A stretch of DNA of 64,000 nt from Firmicutes bacterium ZOR0006 (GCA_000798955.1 JTLC01000010.1:51553-115552), one strand, 5' to 3'; shown: positions 18,242-27,352, counted from the stretch's first letter. Made by a program: numbers and translations. Notes: generated from the letters alone by a model not told the origin.

Positions 18242-18820
18242 ATGAAAAAATTTATTGTAATTCTGTTTTTATCAGCTACACTGTTTACTACAGTAGCTCC
18301 GATTACAAGTTTTGCTGCTGTTGGAAATGCAGATGCTACGAGTACTTATGTAGATGCCGAATTAGTAGGTACGTTCGTTGATATTAATGAAATTAATGAA
18401 GTAACAAAGAGTAGTACATATGAGAATTTAACGCTTATTTCAACTACAAGGTTTAATTACGGTTCAGGTGGTACAGTAAATTCATATAATTTTGGGGAAG
18501 TACAAGGATTTGGAAGAGCTATTAGAAGTTCATTTTGTTGGAGTTCTAATTCTTTTTCATACCGAGACGTAAGTGTTGGGTTTGGTATAGGTCGTCCAGT
18601 ATCGATAGGGTTTTCAAATCCTGGAACAACTGCTATGAATTGCACAACAGTACCAGATTCATTAAAAACAAGATATACGAGAATATACAATTATAATGAT
18701 GTTACAATCAAAAAATATAAAGTCGACGTTTATGATAGATATTCTGGAAAATATCTAAGAAGTTATGATACAAGTTGGAGTACAATAAATGGGTTCAAGT
18801 ATGTTCCACAAGCTGCGTAA
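18242..18820 (+). CDS. Secreted protein of unknown function
   Basis: 192 residues. A clear signal peptide (KK, hydrophobic core, 'ITSFAA' cleavage region near residue 28) is followed by a Thr/Ser/Tyr-rich, beta-looking exported domain with just two Cys, in 'SFCWSS' and 'MNCTTV', about 34 residues apart and able to form one disulphide. No family recognised. AAAGGGGG precedes ATG. More AT-rich than the surrounding core genes. The next gene overlaps its 3' end, so the pair is co-transcribed; a secreted factor with a membrane partner (for example immunity or anchoring) is one possible reading. Confidence 0.75.
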   Translation: MKKFIVILFLSATLFTTVAPITSFAAVGNADATSTYVDAELVGTFVDINEINEVTKSSTYENLTLISTTRFNYGSGGTVNSYNFGEVQGFGRAIRSSFCWSSNSFSYRDVSVGFGIGRPVSIGFSNPGTTAMNCTTVPDSLKTRYTRIYNYNDVTIKKYKVDVYDRYSGKYLRSYDTSWSTINGFKYVPQAA

Positions 18821-19223
18821 TAGATCTATTGTTATATTACTGATAATATTTATATTTGTAATAGCTTCTGTTGGATACAAAAATTTTATAAAGTCGACTT
18901 ACTTGAATAGTGATATTCCTACAGTTAAAGTAGGTGATTCTTTTTATGATATGAGAGCTAATGAAAGGTATATAGTTAATAAAGTAGAAGTTTCAGAAGA
19001 AATAACTAATTTTTATTTTGAAACACCGCTTAATCATCAAGGATATAAGTTTAAGGGTATAAATCCTGATCAATCATTATCAGAATTTATTTCTACATTA
19101 CAAGATTCTGAAGAAAATGTATTAATTCAAACGTGTAAAGATATTTGTGTCAAGTTTGAAAGATATGTTTTAGTTAATGCTTTTGACGAACAGTTAGTCG
19201 TATTAGAGATTTCAAACGACTAA
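18789..19223 (+). CDS. Single-pass membrane protein of unknown function
   Basis: 144 residues. One N-terminal membrane segment ('IVILLIIFIFVIASVGY', about 13-29) anchors a hydrophilic C-terminal domain that would face outside; it contains 'CKDIC'. No family recognised. It starts inside the previous gene (32-bp overlap, GGAG 8 nt before ATG); an ATG at 18801 is an alternative. Tight overlap with the secreted protein implies linked function and stoichiometry. Toxin/immunity is conceivable but unsupported by motifs. Confidence 0.65.
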   Translation: MGSSMFHKLRNRSIVILLIIFIFVIASVGYKNFIKSTYLNSDIPTVKVGDSFYDMRANERYIVNKVEVSEEITNFYFETPLNHQGYKFKGINPDQSLSEFISTLQDSEENVLIQTCKDICVKFERYVLVNAFDEQLVVLEISND

Positions 19224-19483
19224 CTGTGCTACTTATGATAGAATTGTAAAGTAATTGGAATAATCATTGATGTTGTTAGGATAAATATTTATTTGATTGT
19301 GGTTTTTTTGAAATCAGCAAAGTTTTTATACATATTTATGCAAATGGAACGTTTTTGGAATAAAAATGGAACACTTGTATAGGAAAAATGTGATAAAGTG
19401 TAGTTTGTTAGAATGAACTCGCCAAAATATTTCATTTTCAATTGAAAAAAAGGGAAACAATGTATGATGAATTTATCAAGTAA

Positions 19484-19526
19484 AAATAAAAAAAGCCCTA
19501 AAGTAGTTTGGCGACTACTTTAAGGC
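19484..19526 (-). terminator. Orphan minus-strand terminator
   Basis: TAAAGTAG / CTACTTTA within a 12-bp stem, with T-rich DNA only on the minus-strand exit side. No minus-strand gene precedes it, so it may end an unannotated RNA or be a remnant. Confidence 0.5.
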
Positions 19527-19575
19527 ACATTCAACACCGCAGACTGAAAAATATTAAAAGTTAGAATGAAGTAAT

Positions 19576-19615
19576 CAGACCAGCAAGCGAAAAGCGATGC
19601 AGGTCTTTTATTTTT
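19576..19615 (+). terminator. Plus-strand terminator in the noncoding region
   Basis: AGACC / GGTCT outer stem with GCA/TGC inner pairing, then TTTTATTTTT. Confidence 0.55.
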
Positions 19616-19639
19616 GTATGAATAAAAACAACTAAATAA

Positions 19640-19880
19640 GTGATCAACCAGTAACGAGATACTTCACTGGTTGATTGGAATACCGTTTAATGGCAACGGA
19701 CAGTATCATAAATGCCATTCGTAACTAACTCATGTGACAGAATATGAGGATACCGTTAGTTGCGTCAGTGATCGGAGAAGACTGCCGAATGTCAGAAAAG
19801 GTCTGGGTGGAAGAATGATGGTGTAACAACCATGTGAGACGATTACGAACCTCATACTAGCGACTTTTGGTGTTTTTATC
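19640..19880 (+). other. Possible structured RNA or mobile-element remnant
   Basis: Successive pairings: atcaaccagt/actggttgat; ccgtt/aacgg; cgtaactaac/gttagttgcg enclosing ctcat/atgag; agact/ggtct; atggt/accat; tgag/ctca. No frame is open on either strand. It could be a noncoding RNA, an insertion-sequence end or a broken intron; I do not recognise a known family. Confidence 0.4.
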
Positions 19881-20149
19881 AGTTTGACCTACTCAAACCA
19901 AAGTTATCAAGGAAAGCATCGTCATGATTTAGCTTTTGATTCCTTGCAAAAACATTTTGTCTATTTGATGTACTTAAATCAATGTTCAAAATTTATTTTG
20001 CGTATCGGAATCAATTCTGCTTGGTATAAAAGCAGAAACAGCTTCATCACTCGAATATATAGATGCTAAACTAAAGGTGTCAAAAAACGACGAATAAGCA
20101 TTGTCATCGAAAACAAATAATAGATCAGAATAACTAATAGTTAAAATAA

Positions 20150-20187
20150 TTCAAAGATTGAAATGAAAGTTTCAATCTTTTTTTTTA
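20150..20187 (+). terminator. Terminator upstream of the export operon
   Basis: AAAGATTGAAA / TTTCAATCTTT stem with nine T. Confidence 0.8.
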
Positions 20188-20289
20188 TTGTTTAGTACAA
20201 AAGTTTAAGTTAATTTAATTTTGCGGTTCTATACTCAAAATATCACAGTAGTGAAATAAAAAAAGAGTACGAGAACTGGAGGACTCAAA

Positions 20290-21180
20290 ATGACTATGAA
20301 CAACAAGAAAAAAAAGAAAAATCGCGTAATTATTGGTGTGTGTGCTTTTATCGTAATTGCGGTGATTGCTGGTCCTGTTATTATCGGAAGTGTAAGCAAT
20401 AGTAGTGGTACAGCAGGATATATATCCGAAACAGCAACGACAGAAAGTATTGAAACTTACTATACTTTCTCAGGTAATGTTGCTAGTTCAAATGTACAGA
20501 ATGTCATGGCAGAAAAAATTATGCAAATTAAAGAAATTAATATCAGCGAAGGTGACGAGGTCAGCGAAGGGACAGTATTGTTTACGACAACTGATGGTAC
20601 AGAAATTAAAAGTAATATTACTGGTACAGTCAATACAATCTTGGTAGAACCTGATCAACAAGTCATGAGCGGGGGACAACTTGCTGAAATTATTGACTTA
20701 AATCAACTAGAGGTCGTTGTGAATGTGGATGAATATGATTTAAGTGCCGTTGAAATTGGGAAAAAAGTAGCTGTGCATATCGGATCACTTGATAAAGAAA
20801 TCGAAGGGACGATTACTGAAATTTCACGAACAGCAATGACACAAAATGGAGTATCTTATTTTCAAGCAGTCGTGCAATTAGCAAATGATGATGCGGTGAA
20901 AGTTGGGATGACAGCTGAAGCAAAAATTTTAAAAGCATCAGCACTTGATGTTGTAACGATTCCTATGACTGCACTGTCATTCGATGAAGAAAATAATCCT
21001 ATGATTTATACAATTGGTGAAGATGGAAAATTGGCAGAATCACTGGTTGAAATTGGGATTAATGACGGAAAAATTGTTGAAATCAAAAGTGAAATAGCTG
21101 ATGGACAAACAATTTATTATCAAGACCAAGCTGCCGATGCGAGTAGCAGCTTTTTACCGCCAATTCCAGGAAGAAACTAA
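20290..21180 (+). CDS. HlyD/MacA-type membrane-fusion subunit of an export ABC system
   Basis: 296 residues: short cytosolic Lys-rich start, one membrane segment (about 13-35), then biotinyl-lipoyl and beta-barrel domains ('GTVLFTTTDGTEIKSNITGTVNTILVEPDQQVMSGGQLAEI' region, split by the hairpin) and a C-terminal membrane-proximal domain. GGAGG is 7 nt upstream. The three-gene set with the next ATPase and permease matches YknXYZ/MacAB-like systems that expel peptides or drugs; Gram-positive versions lack an outer-membrane channel. Operon with 21193 and 21928, followed by a dedicated two-component system. Confidence 0.88.
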   Translation: MTMNNKKKKKNRVIIGVCAFIVIAVIAGPVIIGSVSNSSGTAGYISETATTESIETYYTFSGNVASSNVQNVMAEKIMQIKEINISEGDEVSEGTVLFTTTDGTEIKSNITGTVNTILVEPDQQVMSGGQLAEIIDLNQLEVVVNVDEYDLSAVEIGKKVAVHIGSLDKEIEGTITEISRTAMTQNGVSYFQAVVQLANDDAVKVGMTAEAKILKASALDVVTIPMTALSFDEENNPMIYTIGEDGKLAESLVEIGINDGKIVEIKSEIADGQTIYYQDQAADASSSFLPPIPGRN

Positions 21181-21192
21181 GGAGTAGCAGGT

Positions 21193-21891
21193 ATGAATAC
21201 AATTTTGAATATGAAAGATATTGTTAAAACATATCGTATGGGTGATGAAGAACAACGCGTACTGAATGAAATCAATTTTAATGTTGAACAAGGCGAATTT
21301 GTGACGATTTTAGGACCATCTGGTTCAGGAAAATCAACACTCATGAATATTATTGGCTGCTTGGATGTACCAACGAGTGGGAATTATGATCTGAATGGGA
21401 ACGATGTTGCTCATATGGATGAGGAAACATTGTCTGAAGTCCGAAATCGGGAAATCGGTTTTATTTTCCAACAATTCCAACTACTACCACGCTTAAGTGC
21501 ATTAGATAATGTGGAACTCCCATTAATTTACGCTGGTGTTTCGGAAAAAGAACGAAAACAGCGGGCAAAAGCAATGTTAGAAAAAGTTGGTCTAGGAACC
21601 AAATTAAAAAATAAACCAAATCAATTATCTGGGGGACAACAACAGCGGGTGGCGATTGCACGAGCATTGATTACCCAACCAACAATTTTATTGGCTGATG
21701 AGCCAACTGGAGCACTTGACCAGAAGACGGGTGTGCAGATTATGGAGCTATTTCAAGAACTCCATGCCGAAGGAAAAACAATTGTCATGATTACTCATGA
21801 TGAGAAAATTGCTCGACATGGAAGTCGGATTGTGAAAATTTTGGATGGTACTTTGACAGAATATCGTCAAGAAGATGAACAACACGGATAA
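21193..21891 (+). CDS. ABC transporter ATPase, MacB/LolD type
   Basis: 232 residues, single nucleotide-binding domain. Walker A 'GPSGSGKST', Q-loop 'FQQFQLLP', signature '[15 protein letters not shown]', Walker B 'ILLADEPTGALD' and H-loop 'MITHD' are all intact. Starts 12 nt after the fusion-protein gene, with GGAG upstream. Powers the permease encoded next. Confidence 0.95.
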   Translation: MNTILNMKDIVKTYRMGDEEQRVLNEINFNVEQGEFVTILGPSGSGKSTLMNIIGCLDVPTSGNYDLNGNDVAHMDEETLSEVRNREIGFIFQQFQLLPRLSALDNVELPLIYAGVSEKERKQRAKAMLEKVGLGTKLKNKPNQLSGGQQQRVAIARALITQPTILLADEPTGALDQKTGVQIMELFQELHAEGKTIVMITHDEKIARHGSRIVKILDGTLTEYRQEDEQHG

Positions 21892-21927
21892 AAAACAGAA
21901 GCTCGCAGAAGGAAAGGAATGGACACC

Positions 21928-23100
21928 ATGTTTAAAGAAAGCGTCAAGATGTCTTGGCAGAATATCATTCATAATAAGATGCGCTCTTTTCTCACAATCC
22001 TTGGAGTATTGATTGGCGTAACCGCAATTATCGCCTTGATTTCAATCGTTCAAGGTGTAACCGACAATATTACTGGTGAAGTGATGAAAATGGGAGCAAA
22101 TAAAATTACAGTGCAAATTGCCGGAACACCATTAAAGCAAGGTTTGACACAAACTGATATTAACGAAATTGCTCAAATCGAAAATCTAAAAGGGGTCTCA
22201 CCAACGGTTAGCGGTCAAACGAGTATTGTGTATAACGGTGAAGTAATGGAAGAAGTTGCTGTTCAAGGTAATAATGATGTACACTTTGCGAACAGTGATG
22301 AACTGTTAGAAACCGGACGTCCAATTACAATTGTTGATGTTGAGAGTAAAAATCGTGTCTGCTTAATTGGCCAAGATGTTGTGAAGGAACTCTTTCCAGC
22401 TGAAAGCCCAATAAATAAAGAAATTATAATCAATGGCGTGACACATACAATTATTGGAACCCTCCAAAAAAGTAGTGGTTTCAGTGCTAGCTCACCAGAT
22501 CAATCAGTGGTTGTCCCTTATACGACAGCAATGAGCTTAATTGGAACAGGCTATGTGCCAGCACTGGATATTTATGTCGAAGATGAGGCGTTAGCACCAG
22601 AAACGACAGCAGAAGTTGAATCGGCATTATTAACCGCATTTAACTACAATGAAGACGGTTTTCGAATTGTGAATATGCAAAATATTTTAGATACAGTAGA
22701 ACAAATGACGGGGACAATGAGCATGTTACTCGCAGGAATTGCTGCAATTTCCCTTGTTGTTGGTGGAATTGGCATCATGAACATGATGTTAGTAACAGTA
22801 ACGGAACGAACAACTGAAATTGGCTTGCGGAAAGCATTGGGAGCAAAACCCGGAACAATTCAGCTTCAGTTTGTGTTAGAAGCATTATTCTTATCATTGT
22901 TCGGTGGTATTTTAGGACTCATTTGTGGTATCTTTATTTCCTTTGTCGGAACAATGGCAATTGGTGTTGAATTTACACTAGTCGGCTACTCAATTCCGTT
23001 AGCACTTGGATTTTCAGCGGTAATTGGTCTTGCATTTGGTTATGCACCAGCGAAGAAAGCGAGTCGCTTGAATCCAATTGATGCTTTACGGAGTGTCTAA
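21928..23100 (+). CDS. ABC transporter permease, MacB/FtsX type
   Basis: 390 residues with the MacB topology: one membrane segment ('MRSFLTILGVLIGVTAIIALISIVQG'), a large extracellular domain (about 60-270), then three C-terminal segments, the first with 'GGIGIMNMMLVTVTERTTEIGLRKALGA', the FtsX-domain hallmark. This mechanotransmission family usually expels peptides from the outer leaflet rather than importing. ATG at 21928 is preferred (AAAGGA 10 nt upstream) over the in-frame ATG at 21919. Confidence 0.92.
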   Translation: MFKESVKMSWQNIIHNKMRSFLTILGVLIGVTAIIALISIVQGVTDNITGEVMKMGANKITVQIAGTPLKQGLTQTDINEIAQIENLKGVSPTVSGQTSIVYNGEVMEEVAVQGNNDVHFANSDELLETGRPITIVDVESKNRVCLIGQDVVKELFPAESPINKEIIINGVTHTIIGTLQKSSGFSASSPDQSVVVPYTTAMSLIGTGYVPALDIYVEDEALAPETTAEVESALLTAFNYNEDGFRIVNMQNILDTVEQMTGTMSMLLAGIAAISLVVGGIGIMNMMLVTVTERTTEIGLRKALGAKPGTIQLQFVLEALFLSLFGGILGLICGIFISFVGTMAIGVEFTLVGYSIPLALGFSAVIGLAFGYAPAKKASRLNPIDALRSV

Positions 23101-23180
23101 CTAGCTGAAGAAATTAGAGTATGACTTTCATTTCATTGCTAAATATGTTGTAATAATACTGATAGGGGAGGAGAATAGCG

Positions 23181-23852
23181 ATGTTTCATATTTTAGTAGT
23201 AGAAGACGAACGTGATATTCGCCAAATGATTGGTGAATATTTGCGAACAAATGGTTATCACGTGTTTGAGGCCAGCAATGGTGATGAAGCGTTACGCATG
23301 ATGGAGGCCCAACATATTGACTTACTAATTACCGATATTATGATGCCTAAAATCAATGGTTACACATTAACAAAAGATCTTCGAGCAGCCGGCTATGAGT
23401 TGCCAATTCTCATGATTACTGCCAAAGAAACAATTGATGATAAGGAAACTGGTTTTCAAAGTGGGACAGATGATTATATGGTGAAACCCATTATTTTGCG
23501 AGAACTTGCCTTACGGGTGCAAGCATTGTTAAAGCGTGCGAAAATTGCTGCTGAAAAACAAATTACATTGAAACATTCATATTTTAATCTCGATTCATTC
23601 ACAGCCTGTATTAATGGAGAAACGATTGCCATACCGAAAAAAGAATTTTTAGTATTATTTCGTTTATTAACACAACCAGGAAAAATTTTCACTCGTCAAC
23701 AACTGCTCGATGAAATTTGGGGGTTCGATAATGAAAGTGGAGAGGGAACAGTTAACGTTCATATTTCACGATTACGAGAACGGTTAAGTGCCTGTCAAGA
23801 TTTCGATATTGTGACTGTTAAAGGCTTAGGAATTAAGGTTGTGCTCCGATGA
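23181..23852 (+). CDS. Response regulator, OmpR family
   Basis: 223 residues. Receiver domain with acidic pocket 'VVEDERD', phosphorylation Asp in 'LLITDIMMPKINGY' (about residue 51), Thr in 'MITAKE' and Lys in 'DDYMVKPI'; C-terminal winged helix ending 'VNVHISRLRERL'. GGGGAGGAG precedes ATG. Overlaps the kinase gene by four bases (ATGA). Placement directly after the exporter suggests that it controls this operon. Confidence 0.93.
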   Translation: MFHILVVEDERDIRQMIGEYLRTNGYHVFEASNGDEALRMMEAQHIDLLITDIMMPKINGYTLTKDLRAAGYELPILMITAKETIDDKETGFQSGTDDYMVKPIILRELALRVQALLKRAKIAAEKQITLKHSYFNLDSFTACINGETIAIPKKEFLVLFRLLTQPGKIFTRQQLLDEIWGFDNESGEGTVNVHISRLRERLSACQDFDIVTVKGLGIKVVLR

Positions 23853-24889
23853 AAAAGTATGTATCGTCTTTATTTGCAAAATATTTACTTATTTTTATTG
23901 GTGTTTTGATTGTCACGAATTTGCTGGCTACGATAGCAGCACTTGTATTATTCAAAGATTTTCCTTTTAACGTGATTGATGTTTCAACAGACTTGCCATT
24001 GAAGTTTGCCGCACGATTTGGCATGATGTCGTTGATCATCGGTGGCATCTTCATTTTTGTTGCAACACGGATTGTTGTGAAGCCAATTGCGAAATTATCA
24101 GATGCAGCAAAACAAGTAGCAAATGGTAATTTTGAAAGTTTAATTATCACAAAACCATCTGGTCATGATGAAATTAGCGAATTGACGGATAACTTCAATT
24201 TGATGATTAGTGAATTAGCCAAAAATGAATACCTCCATAAAGATTTTGTCTCAAATGTCTCACATGAATTTAAAACCCCATTGGCATCAATACAAGGCTA
24301 TGCCGAGCTCTTAGCGATGCCAAATTTATCAGAGGAAAAAAGACTTGAATATGCAACTGTGATTACAAGACAAACCAAACGATTAGCGAAATTATCAACA
24401 GATATGTTACGCTTATCAGAATTAGAAAATGAACATATTTTAGCAAAGAAAGAAACGTTTAGTCTCGATGAACAACTTCGTGATGCGTTACTTTTGCTAC
24501 AAAATGAGTGGGAACAAAAAGTACTTGAGTTAGATATCCAACTTGAACCGACGCAAATTACTGGAGATCGTGCTTTAATATATCAAATCTGGGTGAACTT
24601 AATTGGAAATGCCATTCGCTATACAACACCACATGGAATTTTAGCCATTACACTTCAGACTATTGCAGGGAAACACTGTGTTACCATTACAGATACTGGA
24701 ATTGGGATGTCCTCAGAACAACAGGCGCGAATTTTCGAACGGTTCTATCGTGCTGATGAGTCACGAAATACGGGGGGAACTGGATTAGGATTGCCAATTG
24801 TGAAACGAATTGTTGAACTCCATCAAGGTGAGATAAAAGTTGACAGCATTCTTGAACAAGGGACAACAATCACAATTATATTACCATGA
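23849..24889 (+). CDS. Sensor histidine kinase
   Basis: 346 residues. Two membrane segments separated by only about 25 extracellular residues, then HAMP (about 70-125), HisKA with 'SHEFKTPLASIQGY', and HATPase with 'NLIGNAIRYT', 'DTGIGM', 'GTGLGLPIV'. The very short sensor loop resembles kinases that read the state of a partner transporter or the membrane. Four-base overlap with the response-regulator gene implies translational coupling. Confidence 0.93.
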   Translation: MKKYVSSLFAKYLLIFIGVLIVTNLLATIAALVLFKDFPFNVIDVSTDLPLKFAARFGMMSLIIGGIFIFVATRIVVKPIAKLSDAAKQVANGNFESLIITKPSGHDEISELTDNFNLMISELAKNEYLHKDFVSNVSHEFKTPLASIQGYAELLAMPNLSEEKRLEYATVITRQTKRLAKLSTDMLRLSELENEHILAKKETFSLDEQLRDALLLLQNEWEQKVLELDIQLEPTQITGDRALIYQIWVNLIGNAIRYTTPHGILAITLQTIAGKHCVTITDTGIGMSSEQQARIFERFYRADESRNTGGTGLGLPIVKRIVELHQGEIKVDSILEQGTTITIILP

Positions 24890-24969
24890 GTAGTAGGGCT
24901 TGACTTTGCCGGAATTACTCTTTAAAATAGAGACACTTTAGCTAAAAAAGCACCAAAGGGAGTGTGTGT

Positions 24970-25368
24970 ATGGAACGTATGATTTTTGTGAATGTACCTG
25001 TTCAAGACCTACCAAAAAGTATGGCATTTTTTCGGAAACTCGGGTGGGAGTTTAACCTTGATTTTACCGATGAACAAGGAGCTTGTTTAGTCATTAGTGA
25101 TACAATTTTTGTGATGTTACTAGTTCCGGAATTTTTTGAGAGCTTTACCAATCGACCGGTAGCAACTGCCCAAACAAGCGAAGTAATTCTTTCGTTATCG
25201 GCTGAAAATCGTGAAGAAGTCGATCAGTTTATCACGACAGCAATTGCTGCTGGAGCCAGCGAAACAACGTATAATGATTTAGGATGGATGTATCAACGGG
25301 GCTTTGCTGATCTTGATGGTCATCTTTGGGAATTTGCTTGGATGGATACGGCACCAAGTATTGAATAA
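24970..25368 (+). CDS. VOC-fold protein (glyoxalase/bleomycin-resistance family)
   Basis: 132 residues, two beta-alpha-beta-beta-beta modules: 'FVNVPVQDLPKSMAFFRKLGWEF' and the C-terminal 'WMYQRGFADLDGHLWEFAWMD', which ends with the metal-ligand Glu usual in VOC enzymes. Best matches from memory are uncharacterised 'glyoxalase-like' proteins. AAGGGAG is 9 nt before ATG 24970; a GTG at 24964 lies too close. Terminator follows. Confidence 0.85.
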   Translation: MERMIFVNVPVQDLPKSMAFFRKLGWEFNLDFTDEQGACLVISDTIFVMLLVPEFFESFTNRPVATAQTSEVILSLSAENREEVDQFITTAIAAGASETTYNDLGWMYQRGFADLDGHLWEFAWMDTAPSIE

Positions 25369-25371
25369 TGT

Positions 25372-25408
25372 AAAAAACTGGTCTGCAAGATGCATGACCA
25401 GTTTTTTT
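25372..25408 (+). terminator. Terminator after the VOC gene
   Basis: AAAAAACTGGTC / GACCAGTTTTTT stem with inner TGCA pairing. Confidence 0.9.
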
Positions 25409-25460
25409 ATGGGAGTGAAAGCAATTTAGTGATATAATCAAGTGAAAAGGAGTGGGTGAA

Positions 25461-25910
25461 ATGTTTTATAAAACAGAAAATTTACGAACAGACGAAATTT
25501 ATCTTCAGTTGCGCAAAACGCAACAAGGGGATGTTGAAAAAGCATGGGTACCAGCCTATCACTTTGCTATTTGTCTGGCAGCGACAGATGAAGTTGTCGG
25601 AAAATGTGATTTGCGAATCGGCCATAACGAAAATACCTATTATGGTGGGAATATTGGCTATGAAATTTTCACGAAATACCGAGGACATTACTATGCGGCG
25701 AAAGCTTGTGAATTGCTATTCCAACTTGCCAAACGTCATGCAATGAGCGAAGTGGTGATTACTTGTGATGAAAATAATCTCGCTTCACGCAAAACGTGTC
25801 TGGCTGCTAGTTGCGAGTTTGAAGCTGTCGTCCCAATTCCAGTGTGGCATGATTTATACCATCGGGAACACCATCGCGAAACAACCTGTCGCTATGTAAA
25901 AAAGCTGTGA
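25461..25910 (+). CDS. GNAT-family N-acetyltransferase
   Basis: 149 residues. Acetyl-CoA-dependent transferase fold: 'CLAATDEVVGKCDLRIG' (beta-4 region), 'GYEIFTKYRGHYYAAKACELLF' (the Q/RxxGxG/A-like CoA pyrophosphate loop, here 'KYRGHYYA') and 'ITCDENNLASRKTCLAASCEF' (the N..S..E acceptor-site motif of RimJ-like members). Substrate unknown. ATG 25461 has AAAGGAG 8 nt upstream. Confidence 0.82.
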   Translation: MFYKTENLRTDEIYLQLRKTQQGDVEKAWVPAYHFAICLAATDEVVGKCDLRIGHNENTYYGGNIGYEIFTKYRGHYYAAKACELLFQLAKRHAMSEVVITCDENNLASRKTCLAASCEFEAVVPIPVWHDLYHREHHRETTCRYVKKL

Positions 25911-25936
25911 TGACGAGTCGTCTCACAGCTTTTTTA
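25898..25936. terminator. Bidirectional terminator between GNAT and pirin genes
   Basis: AAAAAAGCTGTGA / TCACAGCTTTTTT stem between convergent genes; its left arm includes the GNAT stop codon. Confidence 0.85.
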
Positions 25937-25949
25937 TGTGAATTGCCAG

Positions 25950-26651
25950 TTAGCGTTTAGCCATTTCAATGACAAAAACGTGGCAATCAGTTTGCGCTTT
26001 ATAAGTTAAATCAGTTTCAATCACTTCTAAGCCATCACCATGGCTGAGCGATACCTGTTCATTAATTAGAGCATCACCCTCAATTTGGATCACATACGCC
26101 TGTCTTCCAGGTGCAACCTCATAGGTTGCTTGGTTGCCAGCATGTAAGTAGAGGACATGCATATTCACATCTTGGTGCATCGTAATTGGTGCGGCTTCTG
26201 GTTGTGGTGAAACAAGATGAAACCATTGATCAACACGGACATCAAATGGAATGCGTAAATCACCATATTGTGGGGTGACCCCGTGTTTATCAGGAAGGAC
26301 CCAAATTTGTAAAAAGCGTCCTTCACTTGTTCCGAAGTTATGTTCACTATGTTCAACCCCTGAACCAGCACTCATATATTGTGCTTCACCGGCATGCAAT
26401 GTTTCTTGATGCCCCATACTATCACCGTGGGTTAGCTCACCACGAATAATGTAAGACAGAATTTCCATGTCGCGATGTCCATGTAAATCAAACCCAGTTT
26501 GTGGGGCAATGAGGTCATCGTTCACGACACGTAAAACGCCAAAATGCATGCGTTTCGGATTATAGTATTCAGCAAATGAGAAATGAAAATGACTATCAAG
26601 CCAACCATGATTTGCATGGCCGAGCTCTTGGAATGGATATTTTGTTAACAT
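25950..26651 (-). CDS. Pirin-family bicupin protein
   Basis: 233 residues. The N-terminal cupin holds the metal ligands in 'FDLHGHRDMEIL' (two His), 'GELTHGDS' and 'VEHSEHN' (His/Glu); this pattern is shared by YhaK/YhhW, which have quercetinase activity. The C-terminal cupin lacks metal ligands. It lies 42 bp downstream of the azoreductase gene on the same strand, suggesting one operon that handles quinone or flavonoid-like electrophiles. Confidence 0.88.
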   Translation of the reverse strand: MLTKYPFQELGHANHGWLDSHFHFSFAEYYNPKRMHFGVLRVVNDDLIAPQTGFDLHGHRDMEILSYIIRGELTHGDSMGHQETLHAGEAQYMSAGSGVEHSEHNFGTSEGRFLQIWVLPDKHGVTPQYGDLRIPFDVRVDQWFHLVSPQPEAAPITMHQDVNMHVLYLHAGNQATYEVAPGRQAYVIQIEGDALINEQVSLSHGDGLEVIETDLTYKAQTDCHVFVIEMAKR

Positions 26652-26693
26652 AATACAACACTCCTCTCAGGACTCAAACAGAATAATGCTTTT

Positions 26694-27296
26694 TTAGAAT
26701 GTTTCAGCAAGCTGTGGTAAAGTTGTCACAATATCAGAAACGATTTGATGGCTATCACCACCGGCATCAAGACCTTCAATGGCAACTGTTTGGTAGTCAT
26801 AAACACCTAAAAAGGCGAGAATCGTTTTTAAATAGCGATCAGCCATCTCATAATCAGCCGCTGGTCCTTCAGTATAGAACCCACCGCGAGCAGCAAAGTG
26901 GATTGCTTTTTTATTTTCCAATAAACCAACAGGTCCTTGAGCCGTATAGGTAAATGTAATACCAGCTGCAGTGACATAATCAAAGTAAGCTTTCACAATT
27001 GCTGGTAATCCAAGATTCCACAGCGGAGTTGCAAAAATGTATTTATCAGCTTTCGCAAATTGATCAGCATAACGTAAATGAGTAGCGCTACGAGCGGACT
27101 CGTCAAATTCGCGAGCAGTGACCATTAAATCAGTTGGGCGAAGAAAATCAATATCTTCTTTATATAAATCCAATTCAATAAGGGTATCTTCCGGATGAAG
27201 TGTCCGGTATTGCTTCACGAATTCATCAGCTACTTGCTTTGAACGTGATGTTCCTTCGGGTTTAATATTTGCATGAATATAGAGTACTGTTGCCAT
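26694..27296 (-). CDS. azoR: FMN-dependent NADH-azoreductase
   Basis: 200 residues, flavodoxin-like. 'ANIKPEGTSRSKQVADEFVKQY' is the FMN-phosphate loop, 'FATPLWNLGLPAIVKAYFDYV' the P-W-N-x-G-x-P segment typical of AzoR/AcpD, and 'ARGGFY' contacts the isoalloxazine. Reduces quinones or azo compounds by two electrons. GGAGG precedes ATG. Divergent from an HxlR regulator gene, which likely controls it through the operator at 27365. Confidence 0.92.
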   Translation of the reverse strand: MATVLYIHANIKPEGTSRSKQVADEFVKQYRTLHPEDTLIELDLYKEDIDFLRPTDLMVTAREFDESARSATHLRYADQFAKADKYIFATPLWNLGLPAIVKAYFDYVTAAGITFTYTAQGPVGLLENKKAIHFAARGGFYTEGPAADYEMADRYLKTILAFLGVYDYQTVAIEGLDAGGDSHQIVSDIVTTLPQLAETF

Positions 27297-27352
27297 AAAT
27301 GTGGCCCTCCTTTAAGTTGTGAGTGTGCTTGTATTACTCATCTATATCTGCT

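Larger units (their letters stand above)
19224..20289. other. 1.07-kb noncoding region
   Basis: No convincing gene. It contains a minus-strand-oriented terminator hairpin (19484-19526), a plus-strand terminator (19576-19615), a dense series of inverted repeats (19640-19880, separate entry), a 26-nt fragment identical to part of element copy C (near 19897-19922), and a terminator at 20150-20187. An open frame at 19884-20069 lacks a ribosome-binding site and crosses the repeat fragment. Confidence 0.7.

Noticed and set aside
19884..20069. 61-codon open frame in the noncoding island
   Set aside because: No ribosome-binding site, crosses a repeat fragment, low-complexity composition unlike neighbouring genes.
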